Of a stretch of 64,000 nt of DNA, positions 46,311-56,999 are shown piece by piece. The stretch is taken from assembly GCF_020906515.1 (NCBI RefSeq), contig NC_085849.1, positions 3,038,001-3,102,000 of the forward strand. The letters are read 5' to 3'. The notes beneath the pieces are model-generated. The model was given only the letters and a program-made list of their open reading frames with translations. It had not been told where the DNA came from and searched no databases. The stretch is from Vanrija pseudolonga (taxonomy: Eukaryota; Basidiomycota; Tremellomycetes; Trichosporonales; Trichosporonaceae). The translations under genes were made by a program, and so were the position numbers. Within the stretch, counting starts at the first letter, position 1, and each line of letters opens with the position of its first letter.

Positions 46311-49300
46311 ATGGAGTCAAGTCGCGGCGACCCAGGTCCCAAGACACTGCGGCACAAGACCCTATCAGCATACTATGACCGTCTCACCACGCTGGGCAGC
46401 CACCTTGCCAGCGTGGTCGGTGACGGCGAGCTGGTCTACCACTCTGATCCGGCAGCGTACCACGCACTACTGCGTGACATTATCTGTGCGCCGCTCGCGC
46501 ACCACCATGGCGAGTGGCCAGCTGGTGGCCCAGCAGATGGCACGCAGCAGGAGGCTCTTGACCGCATCATCCGCGAGCTGAGTCGCGGGGGCGGTGACCG
46601 TCGTGACGTGCTCTGCGGGCCGAAGGTAGGTGACGTCTTCCGCGTCTGCGCTGACAGCAGACCACGGACCGCAAGATCAACATCTCACGCCCTGGAGTCG
46701 ATGCAGGCTTAGCGAGCCAGCCAAGCAGCGAGCTGCGCTTCCTCCCATGGAGGATCCTGCGGTCGAGGTGAGCTTGGCACCCCCACGCCCCCAGCTGACC
46801 TCAGGCTCGGCAACGACAGGTTCCGCTACCTCTTCCTCACGACGGCGCTGTTCGCGCAGCTCGGTAACAACTGCTACATGCAGCTGTCCGGGCCACCGAT
46901 ATACAAGCTCTACGACCAGGTCAAGGCCAGGCGCGAGATCAAGCCCGCGCCGAAGCGCAAGGCCGTCGACAAGGGCCGCGAGCGGCCCAAGCGTCGTAAA
47001 GGCGAGGCAGGGGCGCCGATCGCCAACGTGCCGTCGACCAAGGCGGCCGACTTGATCCTTGCTCGCCAGGTAATGTTCTACGGCAGGCCGTCGCGAACGG
47101 CGTCGAGGACTATTGTATATGGTCTTCCGCGGAGCCGTGGGTCATGAGTCCCGGAAAAGCCGCTCACCCACCAGACCCCTTGAACAAGTTCTACAGCGAC
47201 CCGTCGCACCTCCCCACGGATCAAGAATGCCTCGAGCTCCTCCGCGTCGTGTTCCCTTCGACGCCGGCTGACGAGAGCGCACTCAAGGGCAAGCGTACAG
47301 GGCAGATGCTGGGCGTGATGCGCGAGCTGCTGGTAGCCCAGAAGAAGATCAACTATCGTGCTCTCCTCCGCATGTGTGTCGACCGGCAGGTAGGTCGCCA
47401 GACCTCGTAGAAAGGCTGACCTGAACAGAGGGATGTTGATCTGGTAAAGCAAATCCAGTGTATCGCACCGAGTCTGACCTCGTCGCAGGAGTCTTACCCC
47501 TCGCTCCCGCCTAAGCCGTTAAAGCGAGGTCGCCCAACGAAGCCGGACGATGTGCCGGTGCAGCATCAACCGCCATCCCTGCCAACCTCGACACCAAAAC
47601 CAGCTCCCCCGCTCGAGCCGCTGTCTCATAATCAGGTGAGAGAGAAGAAATCATATCGAGCTGACGTCCAGGTCTGCCGGTTCCTGTCTTCGGTGCTGCA
47701 CAAGCTGCTCTCAGGCTATATCACAGGTTGCGAGCACAACCGCAATGTGATCAGTCGAAGTGAGTCGGTCGCGTGCGGCACGAACACAGACACTGACAGC
47801 CTAGATGCCCACGCGCTTGTTCGCGCAAAGATGTACGAGCCGATCAGCGTCCACTCGCTCTTGCAGGGCCTGCGTATCAACGACTTGGCCTGGCTTGCCG
47901 TGGGGGAGGACCGGCGTGTGCCTCCCCAGGAGGCTATCAAGCGTCGCCAGCTTGCCCAGGAGTTTCTAACTTGGCTCTTCGATTCTTACCTCATCCCTTT
48001 GCTACGAGTAAGGAGGTAGCCACATAATTGCTGACAGGCCACAGTCGTCTTTCTACATCACTGAGATGGCAGAGACACGCTACGAGACCGTGTACTACCC
48101 GCACGACCAGTGGGCGCGGGCAGCCGAACCCCATCTGAGGGTGCTCGAGAACAACCTTCTCGAAGAGCTGGACCAGGAGGCGGCGGATACGGCCATCAAC
48201 GGGCAGCTCGGTGTCTCCGCCGTGCGGCTCATCCCCAAGCCGACCGGTTTCCGACCCATCGTCAACCTAGGGCGACGAATCGTGAGCTGCTCAAATCCGT
48301 GGGAGCTGACAACCAGCGTGTTCAGAATGCCCTCGGTGTATCGAGCAATCAGCCGGCCGTGACTACGGCAAACGACATCCTCCGCACTGTCCACCAGGTG
48401 CTCACGTTCGAGAAGGTGAGGGTTGTCCCTCACCGCCCACAGACGCAGCTATGAGATAAGTAGACAACCCAGAGCTGACCACCTGGCAGAACCGCAAACG
48501 CGCATCACTAGGCGCGTCCCTCTTCGGCACGAACGAGATCTTCACTCCTGTCAATGAACTCAAGACCGAGCTCGTGGCTAAACATGGTGCTCTGCCCAGG
48601 CTCTACTTTGCCAAGATGGATATCAAGGCTGCCTTCGACACCATCAAGCAGGACAAGATGCTGCAGATTGTGGAACGGCTCCTGGACGAGGTACGTGAGA
48701 CCAAGCGCCATGAGCTTACGACCCCAGGACTACGACTACTGCTTAATGATGTACTGCATGCTGCTCCCACCCGCGAGCAAGGCGTCCCAAGGAACCGCAA
48801 GGCGGCTGTTCAAGACTCGCGCCGACGTGAATGAGGGCGACGTCTCAAACTTTACCCAGTACGCTCGAGACATTGCTCGGCCGTACCGCAATGCCGTCCT
48901 TGTGGACATGGTGCGTAATCAGGCGGGTCGTGTACTGATGCCAGGTTCGGCGGAAGGAGGTCACTCGAGACCACTGTGTGCAGCTCCTGCGAACACACAT
49001 CCAGAGTAACGTGTGGAAGGTCAACAACAAGTTCTTTCGCCAGAGGACTGGCATTCCCCAGGGCTCGACGATCTCCAGTCTGCTGTGCTCCTTCTTCTAC
49101 GCCGCCATGGAGGCAGAACACCTCAAGTGGACAAGGCGGCCTGGGACAGTGAGCTGAACTTGTTTGTCCCACAGCTGACCCCCCTCAGCGCTTGCTTCGC
49201 TATATTGACGACTTCCTCCTCATCACGGACGACTACAAGGTGGCACGGAGCTTCGTGGAGACGATGCACCGCGGCTTCCCCGACTACGGCGCATTTGTGT

Positions 49301-50181
49301 CCCCCAACAAGACGCTGCTGTCCTTTGAGCTGGCACCAGGTGGCCTAGCTGCCCCCGTGGCGCCGATGCACAAAGATGGCTCATGCTGTGAGTGGCAGCT
49401 ATACGCTTGTGCTGACAGCCAGACTTCCCCTACTGCGGGTTCCTCATCGACGCGACCACGCTGGATATGAGTATCGACCATGATCGCCTGCTGACTGGCC
49501 GTGAGTACATGGTGTGCTTCCAACACGACTGACGCCGTGAAGCTACGCGCCAGTCATTCGCCCTCCGGTCGAGTCGCAACCGCGGCGCAGCCTTTGTCGG
49601 TTGGTTCAGCAGGCAGCTCGAGAACCGCAACCATGTGGCTTTTGTAGGTTACCACACCCCCTCAGCATCTGACACCTACGCAGCTCGATACACACCACAA
49701 CGACCTGGACACGGTGTATCTCAACGTATTCCTCAACTTTGGCCTGACGGCGATGAAGATTCCACACTACTTTGGCCTGGGCTCGACTGTGCATCAAGTC
49801 CGAGCAGATCTTGTGTATGGTGAGTTGCCTCTTGACTGGAACCTAACTCGCAGCGTGGCTGCTCTTGTCCATCGACTACACGTACAGTGCCGGTCGTGCC
49901 CGTGTGCGTCATCATACGCGTGGTGATGAGCACGAGCACTTCAATATCGGCCGTGCGGCATTTGGATTGTGAGTGACAGCGGGTGACATGCCTCTGACGG
50001 TCGCCCCAGCCTCGCGAAGACCGCCATACACCACGTCCTTGTCCGCCAAGCTTCACGCTTCGGCTCTGTTGCCAACCGATTTGAGCGCGACCTCATGAGC
50101 AAAGGCAGTAGAGGCTTTGCAGCGCGCTTGAGCGGTGTCGTGAACCGCGGGCTAGACATCATAGACCGGGCAAAGTTTTAG
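46311..50181 (+). CDS. TERT: Telomerase reverse transcriptase catalytic subunit
   Basis: Starts MESSRGDPGPKTLRHKTLS at 46311, many short introns, stop at 50179-50181; roughly 1,000 residues. The N-terminal half has a basic linker (KPAPKRKAVDKGRERPKRRK at about 46940-47000). The telomerase RNA-binding T/CP motifs are visible: 'VCRFLSSVLHKLLSGYITGCEHN', 'MYEPISVHSLLQGLRINDLAWLAV', 'QLAQEFLTWLFDSYLIPLLR-SSFYITE'. RT motifs: 1/2 'VSAVRLIPKPTGFRPIVNL', A 'YFAKMDIKAAFDTI' (first catalytic Asp, about 48613-48639), B' 'QRTGIPQGSTISSLLCSFFY' (about 49040-49100), C 'RYIDDFLLIT' (two catalytic Asp, 49198-49227), D 'FVSPNKTLLSFE', E 'FPYCGFLID'. The CTE ends 'RFERDLMSKGSRGFAARLSG'. The 'FYITE' and GIPQGS motifs separate it from retrotransposon RTs. 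It extends chromosome ends with its RNA template. Confidence 0.93.
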
Positions 50182-50392
50182 TTGCCCCAACCTGTACGAG
50201 CAGCTGTATCATTAGTACCTTGTACCCCCCCTCACGATCCTCTCAAATGCACGTAATGCATTTCATGTCTGAATGGCTGGGTGTTGCCGTGTCGTGTTGT
50301 CGCTCTGGCAGCAGGGATGCATGGGCTACCACCGCAATGTACAAAGGAAACCGAGAGAGGGAACGCTGGGGCTTTTGGGCTGAACCAGACGT

Positions 50393-51307
50393 TTACTCCT
50401 CGTCCTCCTCCTCGGCGTCGCCGGCACCCTCCGAGGCCTTGGCGCGCTTCCTCTTGACGCGGCCAGCGCGGCCACCGCCGTAGGGCGACTTGAGCGAGTA
50501 GTCGATGTGCTTCTGCGAGTCGAGGCGGACAACGAACGAGGGGACGTTGACGACCTGCTTGCCGACGCGGATGTGGCGCTGGCGGATGAGGACACGAGCG
50601 TGGTGGACCGACTTGGCGAGGCCGAGCTTGAAGACCTGGGTCTGGAGACGGCGCTCAAGGAAGTCCTCGGTCTTGAGGGCGAGCACGTAGTCGAGACGCA
50701 TGCGCGAGTCGTCGAGCACACCGATGCGGACGAGACGGCGGATAAGAGCGTTACCCTCGAAGAGACGCTTGGGGTCCTTGTCGTCGAGCTTGAGGAGCTC
50801 ACGAGCAGCACGACGGATCTTGGAGAGGGTGAGCTGAATGCGCCAGATCTCGCGCTTGTTGCGGAGACCGTACTCGCCGGCGAGCTGTGAGGGGTGTGAG
50901 TGGTTGTCTTGGTCGTTTGTGAAATTTGGCTGGGAGCCAAGTTGGAACAGGTTGAAGCCTTGGAAAAGTTGCAGTAGGGGGTTGGAGTGACGGGGAGGGC
51001 CTCACGGCGACGCTGCAGCGCTGCTCGTCCTCGCGGCTGCTGTCGCCGCTGGTCCCATGCCCCCCCTCTCCCCTCAATGCCCCTCCTCCATGCCCGCGTG
51101 ACCCAATGTCGAAACTTGGCCCAACTTGCGAAACCTGCTCCAACATGCTCCCAGCCAATTCTCTGCTCACCTTGAGCTCGGCGTCGAGACGGGCGGCCTC
51201 GTAGGGGCGCTTGGGGACCTTGTAGGTCTTGGACTGCTTCCTGGGGGCGCTGGGGTTGTCAGTCCATGCCGCTGCAACTTGCTGCTGCCCAAAACTCACC
51301 TTCCCAT
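50393..51307 (-). CDS. RPS9: 40S ribosomal protein S9 (uS4)
   Basis: Three exons (51300-51307, 51171-51249, 50393-50884) join to 193 codons, 192 residues, the normal length. Exon 1 is only 8 nt (ATG GGA AG), a pattern seen in many fungal r-protein genes. The protein reads [27 protein letters not shown], then [48 protein letters not shown], and the S4 domain '[46 protein letters not shown]'. It sits in the 40S body at the mRNA entry channel and matters for decoding accuracy. Intron 2 (50885-51170, 286 nt) has a long pairing between its two ends that may regulate splicing. Confidence 0.97.
50926..51158 (-). promoter_or_regulatory. Long inverted repeat inside RPS9 intron 2
   Basis: The intron 5' end (51132-51158) and 3' end (50926-50953) are complementary over about 25 of 27-28 positions with one small internal loop; one block is TTGGCTGGGAGC against GCTCCCAGCCAA, the next GTTGGAGCAGGTT against AACCTGTTCCAAC. 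A further CGGCGAC/GTCGCCG hairpin sits in the middle (about 51000-51050). Such a stem would hold the splice sites together or serve as a binding site for excess S9. Confidence 0.75.
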
Positions 51308-52519
51308 CTGGATAAGAGTGAACGAACGGCGAGTAACGGCGAGCGGAGAGGAGAGAAGACGCGGTCAGCACTACTGTCGTCGCGGGCAAGAGATGTCGAG
51401 TGTCGATAGCTAGCTCGAGGATACCCACTTTGTTTGCTGGATGAAAGATTCGTCGAGGAGGAGGTCGAGAACACAAGTGAGTGGGGAGCAGCAGCCAGCA
51501 GCCAGCAGCAGGAGCACGACAGGACAGGACGGAGGGAGCAGCAGACACCCACACCCCTGCCCGCCCACGCCTGCACCAGCCCAGTCTGCACCAAACGACC
51601 AGGCATTTGGACATTTTGATTCCGCATAGTGCCACATTTTCTCCGGGGAATGTATCATAACGCCGGGTAACCAGGGGGAGGTATTAATGCTGGTGAATTT
51701 TGATTCCGTGTATGGGGTCCCCGCAGATGGATGACTTCTGCGCGTGATACTTGTCCCCCAGTCCAGCGTCTGACTCTCGTTGTAGGCGACGCCGACACGA
51801 CCAGCAAGCCTGTCGGTCTGGCAAAACGCAGCTGGTGAGCACAGGGACTATGAGTTGCTGAATGGCGATGCACTGATCGTACGAGAGCCTCACTGAGGGT
51901 GGTCGTGGTGCGGGCTCGACGCTGACTCGCTCGCGCAGACCTCGAGCTCGAGGGCTGACCGCCAGGAGGCTTGTTGGTGTCACTGACACGACCACCTTCC
52001 CTCGCCCAGCCTCAGCCTCGTCACCTGCTTGGCTTGGCTGTGGTGCGCGTCGTACGTGACGGGGGCAATCTGCTGACGCGACTGACTGCCTTCCCTCGGC
52101 GAGGCGATTTGCGCACACGCGCGTCTGACCGAGGGAAGACGGTCGGTGGGTCCCCAGTCACCCGTCAGCCAACGCAACCCAGGCGTCCACCCCACGCTCA
52201 CTTACCCACTCACTCACTTTCTGTGTCTCTCATCATCTCTGCTCTCTCTTCTCTCACCTTTACCTCCTCTCATCTCTTCGCATCCACCTCACATTCCTCT
52301 CTACACTGTTACTGCACTTGAACGCAAACACAACCAGCTCGTTAGTATTCACCCCAACCCACCAGCTCCCCTCGCACTCGGTGTGACAAGCTTCCTCGCC
52401 ACCCCTCTCATACTTGTGGTTTCCCTCTTCCTCTCTGCTCTCTCGTCCACCTTCCTTCTTCACAAACCCTCGCCACCGAATCCAACCCTCGTCCAGCGAA
52501 GCGAGGTGAACCACCAGAC
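51308..52519. other. Divergent intergenic region, RPS9 / orphan gene, with leader
   Basis: 1.2 kb between divergently transcribed genes. CAGCAGCAG/GCAGCCAGCAGCCAGCAG short repeats at 51485-51545. 52190-52500 is a long pyrimidine-rich tract with CTCACTTACCCACTCACTCAC-type repeats, which should be the promoter and 5' UTR of the plus-strand gene. No ORF I would defend. Confidence 0.45.
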
Positions 52520-52664
52520 GTGAGTGTCAAGCCACGAGCTTCCCCAGCCATCTTATGCCCTTGCATAGTGCCGTACTGCGGCTGCATGATCAGCGCCGGC
52601 TAAGTCCTTCCTTCCCCCTCTTCCCTTCTACTGGGTTATCAGAGGCTAACGTATCTGCCTGCAG
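52520..52664 (+). other. Probable 5' UTR intron of the following gene
   Basis: Donor GTGAGT at 52520, branch-like GGCTAAC at about 52644-52650, and acceptor CCTGCAG at 52664, only 3 nt before the ATG at 52668. All three match the local splicing pattern. Long leader introns are common in basidiomycetes. Confidence 0.55.
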
Positions 52665-52667
52665 GCT

Positions 52668-54334
52668 ATGAACCCCGACGGCTACCCGTGGGGCTACCCC
52701 TCCGCCGGGTACTACGAGCAAGCAGGTGGGAACGTTCCCTACAATGCGCTACAGCCGCCCAACACGAACCTCGTCCACGGCGCCCCCAACAACACGCCGC
52801 AGCAGCAAGCCATGCCCTCAGCGTACCACGTTCATCAAGGCCTCTACCCCAACCCTGGCCCCAATCTCCCAAACCAGCCGCTGGCCTATGTGCAGCCCAA
52901 TGGCCACGCCAACTACGCCTACAACCCTGGCTACATGTGGCAGGCGGCGAATCCAGGTTACACCCACGCCTACAACATGCACCAGGCCCCCTACAACATG
53001 CACCACCAGGCCCCCTACAACATGCACCACCAGGCCCCCTACAACCATGACCCCTTCAACATAGCACAGCAAGCTGCCTACAACGAGCAGGTAGTCGTGC
53101 CAGCTCGGGGCGACGCAACAGTCGTGTCCCATGCCCCTATCCCGCACCCAGCCTACCAGCAGCCGCCCCAAGCCCCTAACCAACCTCCGGCGTGGGGTGG
53201 CGCGTCGTTCATGTCCCTGGTGACCAACTCCCATTCACCTGCCGCTGCCAACACTGCTCGAGTCCGCCCACTCCCCTACAGTCCCCGTCCATCGTACAGC
53301 CCAGACCCATCGTACAGCCCAGACCCATCGTACAGCCCAGACCCACCGGGCCACATGCCTGCTTCATCGTACCGTCGGTGAGCAAACGTTTTTCTCACGA
53401 TGTGAGTAGATCCTAATGCCTTACTTAGCAGGAAGCCAACGAACACAAACAAGCCACCTCCCCGATTCGGTGCCCTCAGTCCCCATGCGTGTGATGGTCC
53501 CAACCCCAGCGACCCCAAGGACCTGCGGTTCGCCTACCGCGATCTGCATGAGGATCTCGGTCTGGGCGGCTTCCGCTCCTCGTTTCAAACTGGCCACAGG
53601 GTTGCTGGTCCGACGGATGGCGTGTGTTCGTGGAAAAGGTTCCTTGGAGAGCACAAGCCATTCCTCCAGCAGCGCCTTGACGCCGTGTTGGCTGCGTTCC
53701 CCGACGCGACCGGGGAGGAGGTGAGTATCGGGTACTTCTTCAAGCCTTTACCAATTTCTGACCCCCACTACAGATGAAAGACGACATATTCGGTCGTGAT
53801 AGTCCCCCCGGTCCAGGAGAACGCCACCTCCGAGCTCGCAACGACGGCATGCCCGACGCGCTAGCCAACAGGCTGCACAAACACCTCCAATCCAGGGTGG
53901 GGGAGGGTTGTTTGGCGCACGAGCGGTACACCCCTCAGGAAGTTGTCGCCTGCGTTCTCGCAGCCTGGGCTGTTCACAAGAACCATGGCCGTGGTCCTGC
54001 CCCAGACCTCACCGTTCCGAAGACCCCCGACGGCCAGGAGTGTGGTGATCGAGAGCTCGAGTATCGCTGGGCCTTCGAGATTCTGCTCAAGCTAGCCCCA
54101 AACAAGGTCTCCGGCCAAGGAACTCCCTGTAACCACTGTCGCGGCCGCAACAGGCAGGCCTGCTTTACGTCCCGTCTCTTCCACCCCTACAGGTGCTTCT
54201 CGTGCTGGATGACTGGCAAGACGGACTGCAGCAAGGAGCCCCCTCCTAAGCGGATCCGCCGTGCCACCCAATTGGGCAGGCTCGCCGCCAACCAGCCCCC
54301 GCATGTCCAGGAATACTGGCGCAGCCTTGCATAA
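52668..54334 (+). CDS. Orphan protein with Tyr-rich repeats and a cysteine cluster
   Basis: Three exons (52668-53377, 53432-53720, 53774-54334) join to 520 codons, 519 residues. I do not recognise the protein. Residues 1-235 are low-complexity Tyr/Pro/His/Asn/Gln, prion-like, with three near-exact repeats (YNMHHQAP; 24-nt units at 52974-53045) and four of SYSPDP (18-nt units at 53292-53350). The middle holds 'FAYRDLHEDLGLGGFRSSFQTGHR' and 'RYTPQEVVACVLAAWAVHKNHG'. The C-terminal part carries a possible zinc site: CNHC, then ACFT, then CFSC, then DC (C-x2-C-x8-C-x9-C-x2-C-x8-C, about 54130-54235), followed by a basic KRIRRATQLGR stretch. It is therefore likely to be nucleic-acid binding. A decayed second copy of the cysteine cluster follows the stop codon. 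Confidence 0.7.
52974..53045 (+). repeat. Tandem 24-nt coding repeat
   Basis: Three units of AACATGCACCACCAGGCCCC-TAC type (the first lacks one CAC codon) encode YNMHHQAP. Near-identical at the DNA level, so recent slippage or unequal exchange; probably polymorphic between strains. Confidence 0.85.
53275..53350 (+). repeat. Tandem 18-nt coding repeat
   Basis: Four units TACAGCCCAGACCCATCG (first diverged, middle ones identical) encode SYSPDP. A YSPxPSYSP pattern recalls the RNA polymerase II CTD heptad (YSPTSPS) but the spacing is six, so the likeness may be only compositional. Confidence 0.85.
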
Positions 54335-54349
54335 GGGCTTATCGACAAG

Positions 54350-54490
54350 TCACTCGTTGGCTACCTCCGCTCGCTGTGCCTCAACACAATGGAGTGGCCT
54401 GCTTCACCCTCCTGCTCATCCACCCGACCAAGTGCTTCCCCTGTTTCGTGAGCGGCAACCAACACTGCACCGACCCCACTCCCGGTGAGG
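54350..54490 (+). pseudogene. Decayed duplicate of the upstream cysteine-cluster module
   Basis: Just after the stop at 54334, in two frames, lies a recognisable second copy: one frame gives SLCLNTMEWP and, one base shifted, ACFTLLLIHPTKCFPCFVSG followed by NQHC. It aligns with NRQACFTSRLFHPYRCFSCW then MTGKTDC of the upstream gene. A single-base frame change lies at the join, and only a few residues are intact on either side. Confidence 0.6.
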
Positions 54491-54756
54491 TGTGGGGTGC
54501 CGGTACTGCGTGACCGACGTCGGCGGTGCAACGCTTTCAAGCATGACATCAAACAAAGAGTGAGTGGCAGTGCCGAAATACGAAAGACCCACGCTTACAT
54601 CCATCCCCAGTCCTGTAATATATCAAGAACGACCAAAGTTGGAATGAATGACCCCGAGCTGGCCCTGGCCACTGTCTTATAGATCGCACACCTCGATGCA
54701 TGTTTCATAGTTTCAGTTGACGGCGGGTCCAGTGTGAGATCAGCTACATTCGACAG

Positions 54757-56980
54757 ATGGACACCGAGCTGTCAGAGTTTGGCGTCGCGGAGCGCACACA
54801 TGGAGTGTTGGAAAGCGAGCGCGCCACTCTGGCGCCACTGGCGGTATTTAACGCGATTGATTGTTCTCTATTTTCCATCGTCATATTTACTCTTACACCG
54901 CCTCTTACAACACGGAGCGCATTGCATTCTGCCGAGGGCGGCCGGAAAGGAGCCAGGGCACCCGGACCGCCGCTATCCCACAGTGGGAGAGATGAGGGGC
55001 AAGCTCAGCGACGCGAGCAAGTCGTCGCACTGGGTGGTGTACCTCATCCTCATTGTCGGCAAGGGGGTCTGGGTACGTCCCAACATCGCAGCATGTATGC
55101 TAACAGCATCAGCAAAGGCCGGGAACAATATGTTCACCGGCAATGGGAGGCCGACAAGTCGGCCAAGATGTACTTTTTGGAGCTGTGGCTCCTGCCAAGC
55201 TTCGACTTTCGCATCGCGACGGACGACGAAGTCCGCCGGGTGAGGCGCCGAGTTCATGCCGTCCAGTCGGGCCTGATGGAGGCGTGGGGGTGCCACAGGT
55301 TTGAGGGACACCGCACGTCTCTCTTCCACCTGCCCGACTACAACTTCACCCCATGCAACATCGCCGAGCCGCTCACGAACTATGAGCCGAACGCAGCCAA
55401 GCTCTACACCATCGCCGGGCTCGACGAGCAGCTCACCCTCTACGATCTCGTCGTCGGGCTGCTGAAACGCAGCGGCAAGAGCGACGACTTCATGCTCACG
55501 TCCAATGAGATCCGGGACTACATCCGGCGAGTCGTCCCGGGTAGGTGTCAAGCTGCTGGGCGATGGGCGCTGACCTTGCAGAACTCGCATCCCAGCCCAT
55601 TTGCCTCTGCTGGAGGTCCTTCCACAACAGGCGCGGAGTCATTGTGGTCGATGACCCAGGGTACTCCAGGTACATCCTCAAGTTGACGACTCCCGACAAG
55701 GTGGACCCCGCCTTGTACGCGTCAATTTGCACCATCTTCCGACCGCCTGGTCGCTCGACCGTGTCGATTCTCGGCAAAACCAAGCGCAACCTCATCATTG
55801 ACACTCTCATGAGGTCTATGTACGGTTCAATGTCCCCATTCGCCATCATCGGAGCAATCCGGAGGCGCCATAGTGAGTAGATCAGCCGAGTCAGCTGCTA
55901 ATAACGCCCCAGACCTCACATTCGATTCCAAGATCGAATGGGCGAAATGGAAGGGCAAGATCTTCCGCAAGGAGTGCGCCGAGGAGGACCTCGGCATGTG
56001 GTGGCGTAGGGCACGATGGGCCCTGATGGACGGCTGGGAGGACGCCATGCCGGTCTCGTCTGTGGAGAAGCGGGCGCTGCGATTGGGAGGCACCGCACCC
56101 ACAGACAAGGAGATTGTGGTCGGCATCTTCGAGGAGATGCGGGCCAAGACGGGGAGGACAATCCTGTCGTCGGGCGAGATCAAGCAGCGCATGAGGGCGA
56201 TGTGGCCAGGTGAGCACCACCAAGTGTTTGGAAGAGTCCAGCTGAATGCGCCTGCAGGCAAGTTCGACGACAGCCTGAGCTCTGCGGTGGTGCCAGTGGG
56301 ACATCTTCGAAGTCGTCCGCCAGCATGCCCATCAAGAGCTCGTGCGCATGCACGATGATGCCAACTGGGAGCCGGCCCCACTCAAGCCTGACGCCAAGCC
56401 CCACATAACGGACCGGGCATCGAGCTGTCCATCGGCCGCGAGTTGACCGGCTGGGCTCTGACCGGCTCCATCATGTGCCGCCATCCTTGTGAGTGCGGAA
56501 GGTCCGAGCACTGTGCTAAGTCGCAAGACTACGCCTCCAAGGAAAACCTGCGCTTCCGAGTCGGAAATCATATCAATGATACCTGGCACGACGGCCCCCG
56601 CGAGACAGGGCTGTATCGGCTCGTCGAAGACTTCCCAGAGAAGGTTGCAGAGCGTTCCAAACGCCTGCAAGCGGAAGGCAAAGTCATTTACAACAAGCCG
56701 ACTAGCACAAAGGCAACCACTCGGGGGACGTCGACTACTAAGATGAAGAGGTCGTCGACGACGTGTTCGCGGCGTGGGCCACCGACACCCGGTTGACGAG
56801 ATCCTCTCGACAATCCGCCTTTGGTACAGTGAGTGCAGTGCAATGTCCGAGGCTGACGGGTAAGACGGGAGTGGCTCATGGCGCTGGCGCCGGAAGGCAT
56901 GGGGCCGATACGAGGTGATCGACGTCGGGAGGAGCTCGAAGCGGCTGAAGGTCATCTGCCAGCACGCCACAAGCTCGTAG
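54757..56980 (+). pseudogene. Broken paralogue of the modular orphan at 57889-59871
   Basis: Not a known family to me. Similarity to the facing gene is clear block by block: 'YPTVGEMRGKLSD' with 'YPSVESMVAEMAS'; 'FLELWLLPSFDFRIATDDEV' with 'MLELCRFPSFDFRTATQGEI'; 'IRDYIRRVVPG' with 'VSFYLCRVVPG'; 'GAIRRRH' with 'FAIERRH'; 'GRTILSSGEIKQRMRAMWP' with 'GATLVSSGELNQRLRELSP'; 'WDIFEVVRQH' with 'WSRFEVVGHH'. Exons 55582-55872 (291 nt) and 55913-56209 (297 nt) are intact with phase 1 introns at both ends. But in exon 56258-56488 the homologous frame shifts by one base at about 56285 and back at about 56404, and the unshifted frame meets TGA at 56356-56358. The first exon joins in the wrong phase at 55072/55113. 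Further module remnants (VDEILSTIRLWY; WGRYEVIDVG) run to a TAG at 56978-56980. Could instead be sequence errors in a live gene. Confidence 0.6.
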
Positions 56981-56999
56981 ATGTCGTCGCCCCCGTTCA

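Noticed and set aside
46311-50181. Possibility that the reverse transcriptase is a retrotransposon relic
   Set aside because: T/CP motifs, the SSFYITE end of the RNA-binding domain, GIPQGS and the absence of endonuclease, RNase H, integrase or flanking repeats all point to telomerase.
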